Positions 42,818-52,161 of a stretch of 64,000 nucleotides of DNA are shown piece after piece. The translations under genes and the position numbers were made by a program. Below the pieces are notes generated by a model. The model was not told the origin of the DNA. It saw only the letters and a program-made list of their open reading frames with translations, and made no database searches. The stretch is from CAYMPH01 sp964392365 (GTDB lineage: Bacteria; Spirochaetota; UBA4802; UBA5550), in contig CAYMPH010000017.1 of assembly GCA_964392365.1 (NCBI GenBank), positions 1-64,000 of the forward strand, written 5' to 3'. Within the stretch, counting starts at the first letter, position 1. Each line of letters starts with the position of its first letter.

Positions 42818-44950
42818 ATGTTTTTTAATGATAATAATCCTTTGAAAAATGAAACATATAATGCAAATGTTTCTACTGGAATTAAAAATTATCAAATTTT
42901 TCAGAATCATCCTTTTTTTAAATGGCCTCTGTGGTTAAATGTATCTTTAGATCCTAAATCAAAATATTTCAGTCAAATAACAAATCCTTTAATTAACAAT
43001 GTTATTGCTGATATCCTTCCATTTACAAATTTCCTATCCAGCGAAAAACTAATGATCGACTATTCAGGCATGATTTCTGTTTCATATGCTGACTGGTCAT
43101 TTGAAATATGGTGCATTGAAGACGGCACGCTTTTCAGGCCCCAGGAAAATTTTGATCAGGTAAAGATAAAAAGAAATTATATTCAGAATTTAACTTCTTT
43201 TATTTCAAAAGCTGGCAAATTTAATCTGTCTCAAACTGTATATGGTGCAAGGACGGATATTGATGAAGCTGTTATTGAGATTGATTGTTCTTATTCCGGA
43301 ACATCAGATTTTCATGTTGCAGTAGTTCTAAGGCCTTATAATTATTCAAAACTTGGAACAATTAAAAAAGCTGAATTTATTAAAGAAGAACTAATCTTTA
43401 AAACTAACGGCACAAAGCATGCTGCTCTTGACCAGAAGCCTGATTTTGTTATTTCTGAAAATGCAAATTTACAGTTTAATTTATCCATGGAGCATATATC
43501 ATATAAATCAACCTGTTCTGAAGGGCTTGCTTCTGTTGCAGCAGTTTATAAGGTAAATAAAGCAGGAAGAAAAATTCATCTGCGGATAGGTCTTGATGAT
43601 AAAAATTATATAAAAGAATTAAATTCCAATTATAAAGATCTCAGGGATGAGTTTGTTTCATATTCAGGAGCTGTATTAAACAGCGGATTTAAACTGACAA
43701 TTTCAGATAATGAATTTCAAAAATGGTTTTATTTTCTGAAAATTTCATGCCTTAATATCAGGAGAAACGGTCTTTTAAATTCAGCTGACGGCATTCAGGA
43801 TTATAAAAAGTCATTCTGGGCTATACATGGTTTTAATAGAATGGGGTATTTCAGGGAATCAATCTCTATAGCTGATACCCAGATCAGTAGTTTAAATATA
43901 AATCCAAAAAAAATAAAAAAAATTGATATTATTAATAGCTGCTATCTAATACTTTCAATATCTGATATTTTTATAAAAAGCAGAGATTCTGAATACCTCC
44001 AGTCTGTTTTTTTTACTGTAAAAGAAAAAACTTTTTTTCTTCTCGGCATTTCTTCAAAGATAAAAAAATTATCAGATTTTTACGGAAACGAATTGAATAA
44101 AGCGGACCTATATCAGAAAAATTATGAAATTATGCTTATTTGCGGAAGCTTGAAGCAGGCAGCATATCTTGCGCGCTGCATGGGAATATTCGGGGATGAA
44201 AATAGATTTGAAAAGGAATACTCAAGGCTTGAGGCTCTAATTCACACATATCTTAAAAAATATAATTCAATAGATTATATTCCGGATGAAGAATTTTTTA
44301 TTTCAGATGTTTTTTCAATTTATCCATTTCAAATCCTGTCTTCAGGTGATGAATTAACTCTTCAGATAATTGAAAAAATAAAAAGCATTTTCGGTGCGTT
44401 TCCTGTTTATGTTAAAAGTCTAGGGGTGGACCTTTTTACTTCAGCATCAGCTGCAAATGCAATGCTGATGCTTAAACATACGGATGCTACTGAAACTGTC
44501 AAAGCAATAATGGAATCAGGAAAGACAGCTTTTTCTTTATCATCATACGTAAATCCGCAAAACGGTGCAGCTGTTTATACAGATGACAGCTCATCCCTGA
44601 TGGGTGCAGTATTTTTTTCTGCAATCCGCAATTCTCTTTTTATTGATTACCCGGAAAGCCTTGATATCCTTCCGGTTCCAAATCCGGAATGGTTTAATCC
44701 CGGATTTGAAATTATAATTGAAAATGCACCTTCAAGATTCGGGGTTTTAAGTATTCATATTACATCCTCTTTAACAGAAGTTCTGATACAATTTGATAAA
44801 ATTCCAAAATTTATCCCGCCTCAGCTTATAATAAACCTGCCTTTTAAAGCTAAAATTACTCCCGGGGAGGATTTTATTTTAAAAAAAGAGCAGAATGGTT
44901 CTTTTTTTCTAAATGGATGGCCATCGTTAGTACGTTTTGTAAAAAAATAG
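42818..44950 (+). CDS. 710-residue cytoplasmic protein, possibly six-hairpin-glycosidase-like
   Basis: There is no signal peptide or transmembrane segment. The N-terminal 270 residues are beta-rich (SVSYADWSFEIWCIEDGTLF; HVAVVLRPYNYSKLG). Residues about 290-640 are helical with repeated hairpins (SFWAIHGFNRMGYFRESI; YEIMLICGSLKQAAYLARCM). The end is beta again (FEIIIENAPSRFGVLSIHIT). This beta-sandwich, helical-toroid, beta layout recalls six-hairpin glycosidases (GH15/GH65-like), but I see no catalytic acid motif and would not assign activity. The start has no clear ribosome-binding site. Confidence 0.5.
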   Translation: MFFNDNNPLKNETYNANVSTGIKNYQIFQNHPFFKWPLWLNVSLDPKSKYFSQITNPLINNVIADILPFTNFLSSEKLMIDYSGMISVSYADWSFEIWCIEDGTLFRPQENFDQVKIKRNYIQNLTSFISKAGKFNLSQTVYGARTDIDEAVIEIDCSYSGTSDFHVAVVLRPYNYSKLGTIKKAEFIKEELIFKTNGTKHAALDQKPDFVISENANLQFNLSMEHISYKSTCSEGLASVAAVYKVNKAGRKIHLRIGLDDKNYIKELNSNYKDLRDEFVSYSGAVLNSGFKLTISDNEFQKWFYFLKISCLNIRRNGLLNSADGIQDYKKSFWAIHGFNRMGYFRESISIADTQISSLNINPKKIKKIDIINSCYLILSISDIFIKSRDSEYLQSVFFTVKEKTFFLLGISSKIKKLSDFYGNELNKADLYQKNYEIMLICGSLKQAAYLARCMGIFGDENRFEKEYSRLEALIHTYLKKYNSIDYIPDEEFFISDVFSIYPFQILSSGDELTLQIIEKIKSIFGAFPVYVKSLGVDLFTSASAANAMLMLKHTDATETVKAIMESGKTAFSLSSYVNPQNGAAVYTDDSSSLMGAVFFSAIRNSLFIDYPESLDILPVPNPEWFNPGFEIIIENAPSRFGVLSIHITSSLTEVLIQFDKIPKFIPPQLIINLPFKAKITPGEDFILKKEQNGSFFLNGWPSLVRFVKK

Positions 44951-45037
44951 ACTCTTCCTGTTTAAAAATCAGCTGAAAAAACCGAAAATAATAATAAGGA
45001 GATCTGTTTTATCTCCTGATATTAATACAGGTGATAT

Positions 45038-46606
45038 ATGCTTTTACCCTCGCTAATAACATTGTTTATAATATTTGGAGCCATTGTATATTATATTTAT
45101 ATATTATCTCCAAAGTTAAATCCGCTGAACAGAGCTGAGAATTTTTTAAAACAGAATATGATCAGGGAAGCTATTCTTGAATATAAAAAAATTCTCGAAA
45201 AAGACTCAGGGAACATATTGATACATTTCCGCCTTTCAAATCTATATCAGAAAACCAATATGATCGATCAGGCTGTAATTCATCTTGAAGAGATTATGAA
45301 AATCGATAAGTATAATTATGAAGTGGATAAAATTGAAGTATTAAGAAAGCTTGCTAAAGCTTATCTTTACAGAGGGGAACATGAAAAGGCTATGCAGTCT
45401 TATCTGAATATTCTGAATGTTTACCCTGCAGATTTTGAGGCAATGTATCAGGTTGCTTTTATGTTTCTCGGACAGGAGATTTTTGATCAGGCGTATAAGT
45501 ATTTTGAAAAACTTGTTGAGCATAATAAAAAAAATTTTGAAGTTATGTATGGAACAGGAATGGCTGGATATATGTTTCAGAAAGCTCACGAAGCTTCTGA
45601 TTGTTTTCAGCAGGCCTGCCTTTTAAAACCGGATTCGGATATTGCAAATATCAGCGCATCCTTTGCATTTCAGCGAAGAAAGGATTATAAAAATGCAATT
45701 ATTTATGCGAAAAAAGTAGTAGATAACAGCCCTGATCAGACGGCATTTCTGATTGCCAAAAGACTTCTTGCAATTTTGTATCTTCAGTTTAAAAAATTTG
45801 ATGAATCATATCAGACTTATAGAGAGATAATTGAATATACCGTTGGAAATGATTTAAAAGATGAGCTTATTCTGACAAAATATGATCTGGGGTTTGCATA
45901 TATTAAAGATGGAAATTATCAGAAAGCATATGAAGTTTTAAGTGACGTATATCAGCTGGATAAATCTTATAAAAATACGCAGGTATTAACCACTTTACTT
46001 AGAAAACAGCTGTCGCCTGAACATGCAAAAGCTGATTTTTATTCTGATAATATTACAGATCAGTATGATAAATGGGTTGAAGATTATTTTCCGGAAAATT
46101 TTTTATGGGAAATCTGCGGATTGAAAAGCGAGAAAAAAATTGATTTTAAAAATATTCTTTTTTCTTTGAAGGTGCCTTCAACTGAAGGAAAAGGTCCTGC
46201 ATCACATGTTTTATCAACGGATTATTTCCAGAATATTGAAAAATATACTGCTCTTGATACAGAAAATTTCAGAATAATTTCAAACAGGATAGTTGCAAAG
46301 CTTGGATATAATGTTGACCAGATACTTGCCACATATAAAGATACTGATGGTGTAGACTTCATGGCCAAAGATACCGCTACAGGCGAGCAGACGCTTATAT
46401 GGGTCAGAAGATGGAAGGGGGCTGTTCTGGGAGAAATCCCTCTAAGAAATCTTGCTCAGGCTATTACAGACACGAAATCAAAGAAGGGTGTTTTTGTAAG
46501 TACAAGCTTTCTTACTTCTTCAGCTGAAGTTGCTCTGCCAAATCTTTCAAGAGTTAAGGTTATTTACCCGGAGCAGGTTGGTGAACTTCTTACCGGACTT
46601 GTCTGA
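45038..46606 (+). CDS. Membrane-anchored TPR protein with Mrr-like restriction-endonuclease domain
   Basis: The 522-residue protein has an N-terminal transmembrane helix (LITLFIIFGAIVYYIYIL), about eight TPRs (residues 30-330; NILIHFRLSNLYQKTNMIDQ, FEAMYQVAFMFLGQEIFDQA), and an Mrr-like domain at about 405-520. In the latter FRIISNRIVAKLGYNV, DGVDFMAKD and KGVFVSTSFLTSSAEVALP follow the Mrr pattern, including the catalytic-type Asp. The usual QxK is IWVRR, so nuclease activity is uncertain. It is a better-preserved paralogue of the protein at 38580-39929. Confidence 0.72.
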   Translation: MLLPSLITLFIIFGAIVYYIYILSPKLNPLNRAENFLKQNMIREAILEYKKILEKDSGNILIHFRLSNLYQKTNMIDQAVIHLEEIMKIDKYNYEVDKIEVLRKLAKAYLYRGEHEKAMQSYLNILNVYPADFEAMYQVAFMFLGQEIFDQAYKYFEKLVEHNKKNFEVMYGTGMAGYMFQKAHEASDCFQQACLLKPDSDIANISASFAFQRRKDYKNAIIYAKKVVDNSPDQTAFLIAKRLLAILYLQFKKFDESYQTYREIIEYTVGNDLKDELILTKYDLGFAYIKDGNYQKAYEVLSDVYQLDKSYKNTQVLTTLLRKQLSPEHAKADFYSDNITDQYDKWVEDYFPENFLWEICGLKSEKKIDFKNILFSLKVPSTEGKGPASHVLSTDYFQNIEKYTALDTENFRIISNRIVAKLGYNVDQILATYKDTDGVDFMAKDTATGEQTLIWVRRWKGAVLGEIPLRNLAQAITDTKSKKGVFVSTSFLTSSAEVALPNLSRVKVIYPEQVGELLTGLV

Positions 46607-46609
46607 TTT

Positions 46610-47539
46610 ATGAAATTGGAAATAAGGCAAATAGCAATTGATGAGATTGATGTCAATTTCAGAAAGTATAAAATAAGCAGAAACAATTATTCTGAAAAAT
46701 TAAATAATTCGATAAAAAAATACGGCATAATAAATCCTGTATTTCTTCTTGAAAACAATCATATGTATAATCCTGTTATCGGGCACAATAGAATTGAATG
46801 TGCAAAAAACATAGGATTAAAAACAGTTCCAGCTTATATAGATAGTTCAATTGATGAAAAATATTTTATCAACCAGTCTGAGATTAAAATATTTAATAAT
46901 GAAATCGGACCTGCAGGAAAAATTAAATATATAAAAATTTTAATTGATGATCTGAAATTTCATATGGATAAAATAGAAAATTTCTGCAATGATTTTTCGA
47001 TCCCGATATATTTTTTAAAAAATGAAACTATAGAAAAGTTTATGTCTTTGCCGGCAGAACTCCATAACTATTTTGATTTAAGAGACGTTCAATTTAAAAT
47101 TGTAGAAAAAGTTCTAATGCTTGATATCAAAACAACTGTTATTCTTGCTTTGTGGGCTGATAAAACAGGAATGAAGCTGAATCTATTCAAGTCAATAGCT
47201 GATATGCTTTTTGATATCCGGAAATCCGGAATAAATGAAGATGTCCTGAATAAAATAACACTGGAAAATTTTGAAGATAGAAATACTGCAGAGAGTATAA
47301 TTCATGATAAGGTGTTTTCTCTGAGATATCCTCAATATTCTGAAATGCTGAAAAAATCAGATACTGTTAAAAGCTCAATGTCAGGTAATAAAATATCGCT
47401 TGAAATTCCAAAATATTTCGAAGGCGGTCTTTTTTATATTAAAATTCCTGTTGATACAAAAACAGGTTATGCGGGATTGAAAAACAAACTGGATCTGATT
47501 AAAAAGAATGATATTGATGAAATACTTGAGCTTCTGTAG
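46610..47539 (+). CDS. ParB/sulfiredoxin-like (ParB N-terminal domain) protein
   Basis: The 309-residue protein has a ParB-like N-terminal domain: KYGIINPVFLLENNHMYNPV and IGHNRIECAKNIGLKTVPAY match the 'G..nPv.v....y.vi.GhrRl.A...lg...vpa' core that binds CTP in ParB proteins. The rest (about 110-309) is helical with a basic character, without the typical ParB dimer domain. There is no partner parA. It is the last gene of the TPR cluster, 3 nt after the Mrr-like gene, so a role in that system rather than in chromosome segregation is more likely. Confidence 0.65.
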   Translation: MKLEIRQIAIDEIDVNFRKYKISRNNYSEKLNNSIKKYGIINPVFLLENNHMYNPVIGHNRIECAKNIGLKTVPAYIDSSIDEKYFINQSEIKIFNNEIGPAGKIKYIKILIDDLKFHMDKIENFCNDFSIPIYFLKNETIEKFMSLPAELHNYFDLRDVQFKIVEKVLMLDIKTTVILALWADKTGMKLNLFKSIADMLFDIRKSGINEDVLNKITLENFEDRNTAESIIHDKVFSLRYPQYSEMLKKSDTVKSSMSGNKISLEIPKYFEGGLFYIKIPVDTKTGYAGLKNKLDLIKKNDIDEILELL

Positions 47540-47544
47540 ATTTT

Positions 47545-47880
47545 TTAATGAATGATTTCCTCGTCGGATGATTTCCCTGAGAATTTTTCTGCTGCAGGCA
47601 GTGCAAGAATTATGCTGTTGAAAATAAATCCTGTAACCATAAATTTTGAAAGATCTTCATTTGTTTTTGAAAGTTCAAAAAGCTGATGCGTTACATAAAT
47701 GCAGTTGTCCATCAGCTCCTGCAGAAATTTATCATTAAGATCTTCGTCAACCTCTGTATCTTTATTGTTTTTTTCAACAGCACTTTTTGATTCACGGATA
47801 ATAGCGGTTAGAAGGTTTTTAAAAAATAAATCGAAATCTTTAGTGAAATCAACCTCGTAACCGTTTTTAAGTTTAATCAT
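47545..47880 (-). CDS. Small protein of unknown function after the S1 gene
   Basis: The 111-residue acidic, helical protein (DFDLFFKNLLTAIIRESKSA; MDNCIYVTHQLFELSKTNED) has one moderately hydrophobic segment (VTGFIFNSIILALP). The start overlaps the stop of the S1-domain gene by ATGA, so it is translated with it. No family is recognised. It is convergent with the ParB-like gene, 5 nt apart. Confidence 0.55.
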   Translation of the reverse strand: MIKLKNGYEVDFTKDFDLFFKNLLTAIIRESKSAVEKNNKDTEVDEDLNDKFLQELMDNCIYVTHQLFELSKTNEDLSKFMVTGFIFNSIILALPAAEKFSGKSSDEEIIH

Positions 47881-49331
47881 TTACGGGTATCCACATTTTT
47901 CAGTATATCTTCAAATTTATTTTTAAACTGTGAACCGAGATTAGAGCTTTCTGATGGAGCGTTTTTTTCAATAAATTTTCCATAATCCGCATTTTCCTCA
48001 TTTTTTGCTGCAAGCAGTTCGCTTAGAATGAGGCGCTGATCTTTCTGATTGATTTCCAGAACGCCTGCTTTTATTTCCTTACCTGTTGAATAATCTCTTT
48101 GAGGATCTCCAGTTGAGTTTGCAAGTTCGCTTCTGGGAATAAACCCAAGCATTCCGTTTTGAAGACGTGCTGTGATTCCTGCTTTGGATGATGATTCAAC
48201 TACTGCTGAATGAACTTTGCCGAGAAGTTCATCTGCAGGCAGTTCCCATGGATCGGATTCGCCTGTTAACAGTTCCAGTGAGATTTTTTTATCTTTTTCA
48301 TTAACATCAAGAATCTTAATGCGGACTGATTCGCCTTTTTTTACTGCATCTTCGGGGCGGCTGGTTTTTTTCAATTTGCTCATTTTAGAAACATGAATAA
48401 ACCCTTCAATGCCGGGTTCAATTTCGGCAAATGCGCCTGAATTAATTATATTTGTTATTTTTGCATTTACGCTTGTTCCATTGGTGTATTTTGAAATATT
48501 ATTCCAGGGATCAGGCAGGGCCTGTTTTATGCTTAGAGTTATTTTTTTATTTTCCCAATCGAGTGATATTACTTTAACTGTAACTGTATCGCCTTCTTTG
48601 AGTATATTCGGGTCTGGATTTCTGCTCCATGATATTTCAGATTTCGGGATTAGAGCTTCAGCGCCGTTTATATCAGCAAAGAAACCGAAATCCCGGATTG
48701 ATGTAATTCTGCCTTTAATTATATCTCCAATTTTAAGATCTTTTTTCAGCTTTTCTTCCCCTGCTGATCTTTCATTCTGGAGCAGAATTTTTCTTGAAAG
48801 AACTATATTTTTTCCGCCTTCAGTTTTTGTTACGATGAAATCAAAGGATTTACCAACGTATACAGCATTATCAGAAGATGCTTTTAAATCAAACTGGGAA
48901 AATGGACAGAAAGCTTTTATTCCGCCCACAGAAACATTGTATCCGCCTTTAGTCATTTCTGTAATTGTGCCATGAACCGGAATTGAATTAAGGTGGGCCA
49001 TTGAAAGCAGATCATTTGATGCTGATCCTCTTCCAATTGTACGCGTCAGAGCAATTTCACCTTTTGAAAATGAAACTACAAAGGCATCGAACGTATCACC
49101 AGTTTTGACATTAACTTTGCCGGATTCATCCATAAATTCAGATGTATCGATCATAGCTTCGCTTTTTCCGGAAATATCAACAAAAACCGTATCGCCTGAA
49201 ACTGATATAACCTTGCCGTTTACCCTGTCTCCAGGGTAAAAACTATCACTTTTTTCTGCTGACTGGTTCAGCAGTTTTTCAAAATCCTCTTCACTATCGT
49301 CAAATAAATCTTTATTAGTAATGTCGCTCAT
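47877..49331 (-). CDS. rpsA: S1-domain RNA-binding protein (ribosomal protein S1-like)
   Basis: The 484-residue protein has five S1 repeats: GDRVNGKVISVSGDTVFVDI, PVHGTITEMTKGGYNVSVGG, IGDIIKGRITSIRDFGFFADI, VNAKITNIINSGAFAEIEPG, and a weaker LGKVHSAVVESSSKAGITARL. This arrangement is like bacterial ribosomal protein S1, which unfolds mRNA for initiation, though E. coli S1 has six repeats and 557 residues. Without a search I cannot tell whether it is the sole S1 or a paralogue. An acidic N-terminal tail precedes the first repeat. Confidence 0.82.
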   Translation of the reverse strand: MSDITNKDLFDDSEEDFEKLLNQSAEKSDSFYPGDRVNGKVISVSGDTVFVDISGKSEAMIDTSEFMDESGKVNVKTGDTFDAFVVSFSKGEIALTRTIGRGSASNDLLSMAHLNSIPVHGTITEMTKGGYNVSVGGIKAFCPFSQFDLKASSDNAVYVGKSFDFIVTKTEGGKNIVLSRKILLQNERSAGEEKLKKDLKIGDIIKGRITSIRDFGFFADINGAEALIPKSEISWSRNPDPNILKEGDTVTVKVISLDWENKKITLSIKQALPDPWNNISKYTNGTSVNAKITNIINSGAFAEIEPGIEGFIHVSKMSKLKKTSRPEDAVKKGESVRIKILDVNEKDKKISLELLTGESDPWELPADELLGKVHSAVVESSSKAGITARLQNGMLGFIPRSELANSTGDPQRDYSTGKEIKAGVLEINQKDQRLILSELLAAKNEENADYGKFIEKNAPSESSNLGSQFKNKFEDILKNVDTRK

Positions 49332-49441
49332 ATTATTTCAACCGCCGTTTTTTATTATTGTTTAATATTTTTTAATAATGATAAATGCGCAAATATTTTT
49401 TTTATGACATGGAAAAAAAGAAAAACTCTGTATGAATGATT

Positions 49442-49960
49442 TTAGAGGTTAAATTTAACTGCCTTGATGAATTCTTCTTCAGTGATTTCATTTTTTATAT
49501 ATGCAGAAATCAGTTTTTGGATATTATCAGGAAAAGCGTTCCAGTATTTCTGCGCCCATCCTTCAGGAAGTTCACTCAACTCTCCGGGAGACATGCGGCC
49601 TGTTCCATATGAAACAAATTGATCAATCATTGTAGAGAGTAAATCCGGAGGAAGTTTAACAACTTTTCTGCTAGGAACCATATGATTTGCTATAGCATTG
49701 AGTTCCTGATCAGTTAATTCAGGATTGTGCTGGAGAGCGATATTAATAACAAGATCTTTCGCTGTCTGCATTAAGTTGGAACTAGTCAGTCCCATCTGGT
49801 TATTTATCTGTTTTGCTACTTTGCCTGCAATTTTCTGGAAATCAACAGTTCCTGGAACAGGGCTTTTATTCTTTTTAGCCAGCAGGCGTTTGAGCTCTTC
49901 AATTTGAGCAGGTGTTGCATCAGCAAGAAATTGTTTTATTATATTATCGCGTTCGTCCAT
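49442..49960 (-). CDS. Helical protein of unknown function
   Basis: The 172-residue soluble, mainly helical protein (DNIIKQFLADATPAQIEELK; LTDQELNAIANHMV; LPEGWAQKYWNAFP) has no signal peptide or recognised domain. It lies between the S1 gene and the decayed GGDEF fragment on the same strand. Confidence 0.55.
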   Translation of the reverse strand: MDERDNIIKQFLADATPAQIEELKRLLAKKNKSPVPGTVDFQKIAGKVAKQINNQMGLTSSNLMQTAKDLVINIALQHNPELTDQELNAIANHMVPSRKVVKLPPDLLSTMIDQFVSYGTGRMSPGELSELPEGWAQKYWNAFPDNIQKLISAYIKNEITEEEFIKAVKFNL

Positions 49961-50023
49961 ATTAATGAAATTATCAAATTACTGATTATTAAATGGTCAA
50001 TTCATTTTTTTATATTGCATTTT

Positions 50024-50151
50024 GTCGTTACTCATTCCGTATTTCCCGGTCTTGCAAGGATTTACTCATCTGCAGTAACTACTTTGTTGCGACCGCTTTT
50101 TTTTGCGCGGTATAAAGCATTGTCTGCCAGTTTTAGAAACATCTTTTTCAT
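50024..50151 (-). pseudogene. Remnant of a GGDEF gene 3' end
   Basis: Reading leftward from 50151, the codons give a start MKKMFLKLADNALYRAKKSG and an end SGRNKVVTADE followed by a stop. This matches the last part of the GGDEF domain encoded at 57729-59027 (KMADDALYRAKRGGRNRVVIAD). The DNA likeness extends beyond the stop codon to about 50024 (shared CGGTCTTGCAAGGATTTA). The rest of the gene is missing. Confidence 0.8.
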
Positions 50152-50226
50152 GTAAACAGCTTTATAAATGCAATAACAATTTCACTTCTTCACAAAACTT
50201 TTTACATAGGAAAAACATGTTTATTA

Positions 50227-50733
50227 TTACCCTTTATAAAAATATACAAAAAATAATTCATCCTGTTCCTTGACAACCCAGTGTTCAACCTGCAAACTTT
50301 TAGCTTTGTCAATAAGTGGCGCCGGAAGAAATGGAGCAGTTAGTTTATATATTGAACCTTTATTCATTTTATTCAGATCTGCTATAACCTGATTAACAGG
50401 CTGATTTCCTGCAGCAAGTAAATCCCTGGCATCAAATTCCTGTTCAATTGATTTTTCAATAAACCATTCAGGTTTTTTATAATTATATTCACCTTCAATA
50501 CCGTCAGTAAATAAATCCTGTCCCACTTCTTTGCGCAGCAGATTTATCAGATCGCTAATTTTAACATTTCCAATTGCAGCAGCCTGCTGAAGGGACGCAA
50601 TTTTTGCCACAGTTTTTCTAAGCACTGGGTTTTTGAGTTTTTTAAAAGCCGGAATATAACCAATTAGAGTGTCTTCCAGCTGCGGATAGGCTTCAATTAA
50701 TTGAAGAACTTTTGTTTTAGGTGTTATTATCAA
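50227..50733 (-). CDS. DUF1858 / DUF2249 protein
   Basis: The 168-residue protein has an N-terminal DUF1858-type domain (ITPKTKVLQLIEAYPQLEDT; VLRKTVAKIASLQQAA) and a C-terminal DUF2249-like beta domain (GSIYKLTAPFLPAPLIDKAK; EHWVVKEQDELFFVYFYKG). The cysteine pair common in DUF1858 is absent (YIPAFKKLKNPV). Both families occur beside NO-detoxification genes. It lies 20 nt after the DUF438 gene and is cotranscribed with it. Confidence 0.78.
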   Translation of the reverse strand: MIITPKTKVLQLIEAYPQLEDTLIGYIPAFKKLKNPVLRKTVAKIASLQQAAAIGNVKISDLINLLRKEVGQDLFTDGIEGEYNYKKPEWFIEKSIEQEFDARDLLAAGNQPVNQVIADLNKMNKGSIYKLTAPFLPAPLIDKAKSLQVEHWVVKEQDELFFVYFYKG

Positions 50734-50753
50734 TTTATTAACTTTTCCTTTTA

Positions 50754-51983
50754 TTATTTATATGATAGAATTCGCTGTTCACCTTCAAGTTCCCTGTATT
50801 TATTAACATTGTGAGAAACTTCAAGCGTTCCGAGATATTCACCCTTTTCATTTCTGAGAGCGAAATATTCTATATGTATCATTTTTCCGCCCATGTTTAT
50901 CCAGAATGGCGCGTGAGTCTGTTTGCCTGACTTAAAATCTTCAATGATTTTATCAACAATGTGAGAGCTTGCAGGCGGATGGCATTGACGCACATCACGG
51001 TTCAGTATTGCGCGGTTGCGCTGGAAAATTCTTTCTGCACCCTGCGAGAAATATTTTACCTTGTCATCCCTGTCTACAAATGTCATATCAACAGGAAGAG
51101 TATTAAGAATGCTGAGAAGTTCCTCTGCTGAAAAACTTCCGGAAGGAAGCTGTATATGACTTCCGGTTTTCTGTATTTCATTAATTGAAGTTTCTTCAAA
51201 TCCAGCAGGTTTCCATTTGATAACCGGATCATAAAGACAGAAACCAATTTCAATTGACTGTTTGCTGATTTCATACCAGTCTGAATCAGTCAGCTTATCA
51301 AGAGTCATGGGGAATAAGATTTCCTCCTCTTTGGGGATCATGTCGTTGACCCCTTTAATTGCGGGATTGAATATCATTTCAGCTGATGCGAGAAGTTCCT
51401 CTCTTGAAATATCAGCTGTCTGAAGAATTTCAATGCTCCCTTTTATTAATTCACGGATTTCATCATGCTTGCCCCACATTACTTTAGGCGGGCCGGTAAT
51501 TCCCTGTTTTTTAAGATAAGGGAATATCAGATATTCTTTTCGCTGATAATGCTTATCAACATCAAATAGATTGTTAAATAATTCCCTAAGTTTTATTATC
51601 TGTTTTTTAATATCAGCTTCCGGATCGCGTTCAATTTCCAGAAATGTTTCGGATATTTTAGAAGTAACTTTTTTAAGTTCTTTATTTTCATTCACCATAA
51701 CATCAACAGGGTGTCCTGCTGGAATTTTTTTGGAGCCGGTGAGGTCAATATTGCCTTGCAATACAGAAGAATGAGCATCGCAGAGTTTTAAAACTTCAGT
51801 TTCCGGAAGACCTTCAGCAATAAGTTCCTGCTCAACCTCTACAACTTCATTATATGGAATCTGGCTTAAGCTTTGAAGTAACTCCTGTCTGACCTTTTCT
51901 TCTGAGCCGCCATGGTGAAGCTTTAAAATAAGTTCCTTTAGTTTTTTCTTCCTGCTGTCTGAATTGTTTATTAATTCGCTCAT
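50754..51983 (-). CDS. DUF438 / hemerythrin-like / PAS protein
   Basis: The 409-residue protein starts with a DUF438 domain (KKLKELILKLHHGGSEEKVR, residues about 12-75). A hemerythrin-like HHE region follows (KHYQRKEYLIFPYLKKQGIT; MWGKHDEIRELI; MIPKEEEILFPMTLDKL), then a C-terminal PAS domain (FSAEELLSILNTLPVDMTFV; AERIFQRNRAILNRDVRQCH). HHE sites bind di-iron, which can react with NO or O2. AAGGA precedes the ATG. It is divergent from norB across 541 bp, fitting a nitrosative-stress role. Confidence 0.86.
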   Translation of the reverse strand: MSELINNSDSRKKKLKELILKLHHGGSEEKVRQELLQSLSQIPYNEVVEVEQELIAEGLPETEVLKLCDAHSSVLQGNIDLTGSKKIPAGHPVDVMVNENKELKKVTSKISETFLEIERDPEADIKKQIIKLRELFNNLFDVDKHYQRKEYLIFPYLKKQGITGPPKVMWGKHDEIRELIKGSIEILQTADISREELLASAEMIFNPAIKGVNDMIPKEEEILFPMTLDKLTDSDWYEISKQSIEIGFCLYDPVIKWKPAGFEETSINEIQKTGSHIQLPSGSFSAEELLSILNTLPVDMTFVDRDDKVKYFSQGAERIFQRNRAILNRDVRQCHPPASSHIVDKIIEDFKSGKQTHAPFWINMGGKMIHIEYFALRNEKGEYLGTLEVSHNVNKYRELEGEQRILSYK

Positions 51984-52161
51984 ATTTTTTTCCTTATGGT
52001 GAACTGTTTTGAATTATTTAGTGGGGTAATTATAATACTGTATTTTTAAGCGGTATTTTGTTAATGTCAAATAAATTTTCTAATTGTAATAAGACTTTAT
52101 TTATTTCTTTCAACAGATATATTTTAGTATTTAGATTGAAAAATTTAAATAATATTTGTTA

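Noticed and set aside
46610..47539. ParB-like gene as a chromosome partition (parABS) locus
   Set aside because: No parA next to it, no visible parS-type 16-bp palindrome, and the C-terminal part is not ParB-like.
48409..48975. 188-codon plus-strand frame opposite the S1 gene
   Set aside because: It is antisense to a clear S1-domain coding sequence and its product looks like a shadow of it.
49904..50155. 83-codon plus-strand frame ending near 50155
   Set aside because: It overlaps the decayed GGDEF tail on the other strand and part of the upstream gene; its likeness to the NapH-like C-terminus comes only from the shared DNA.
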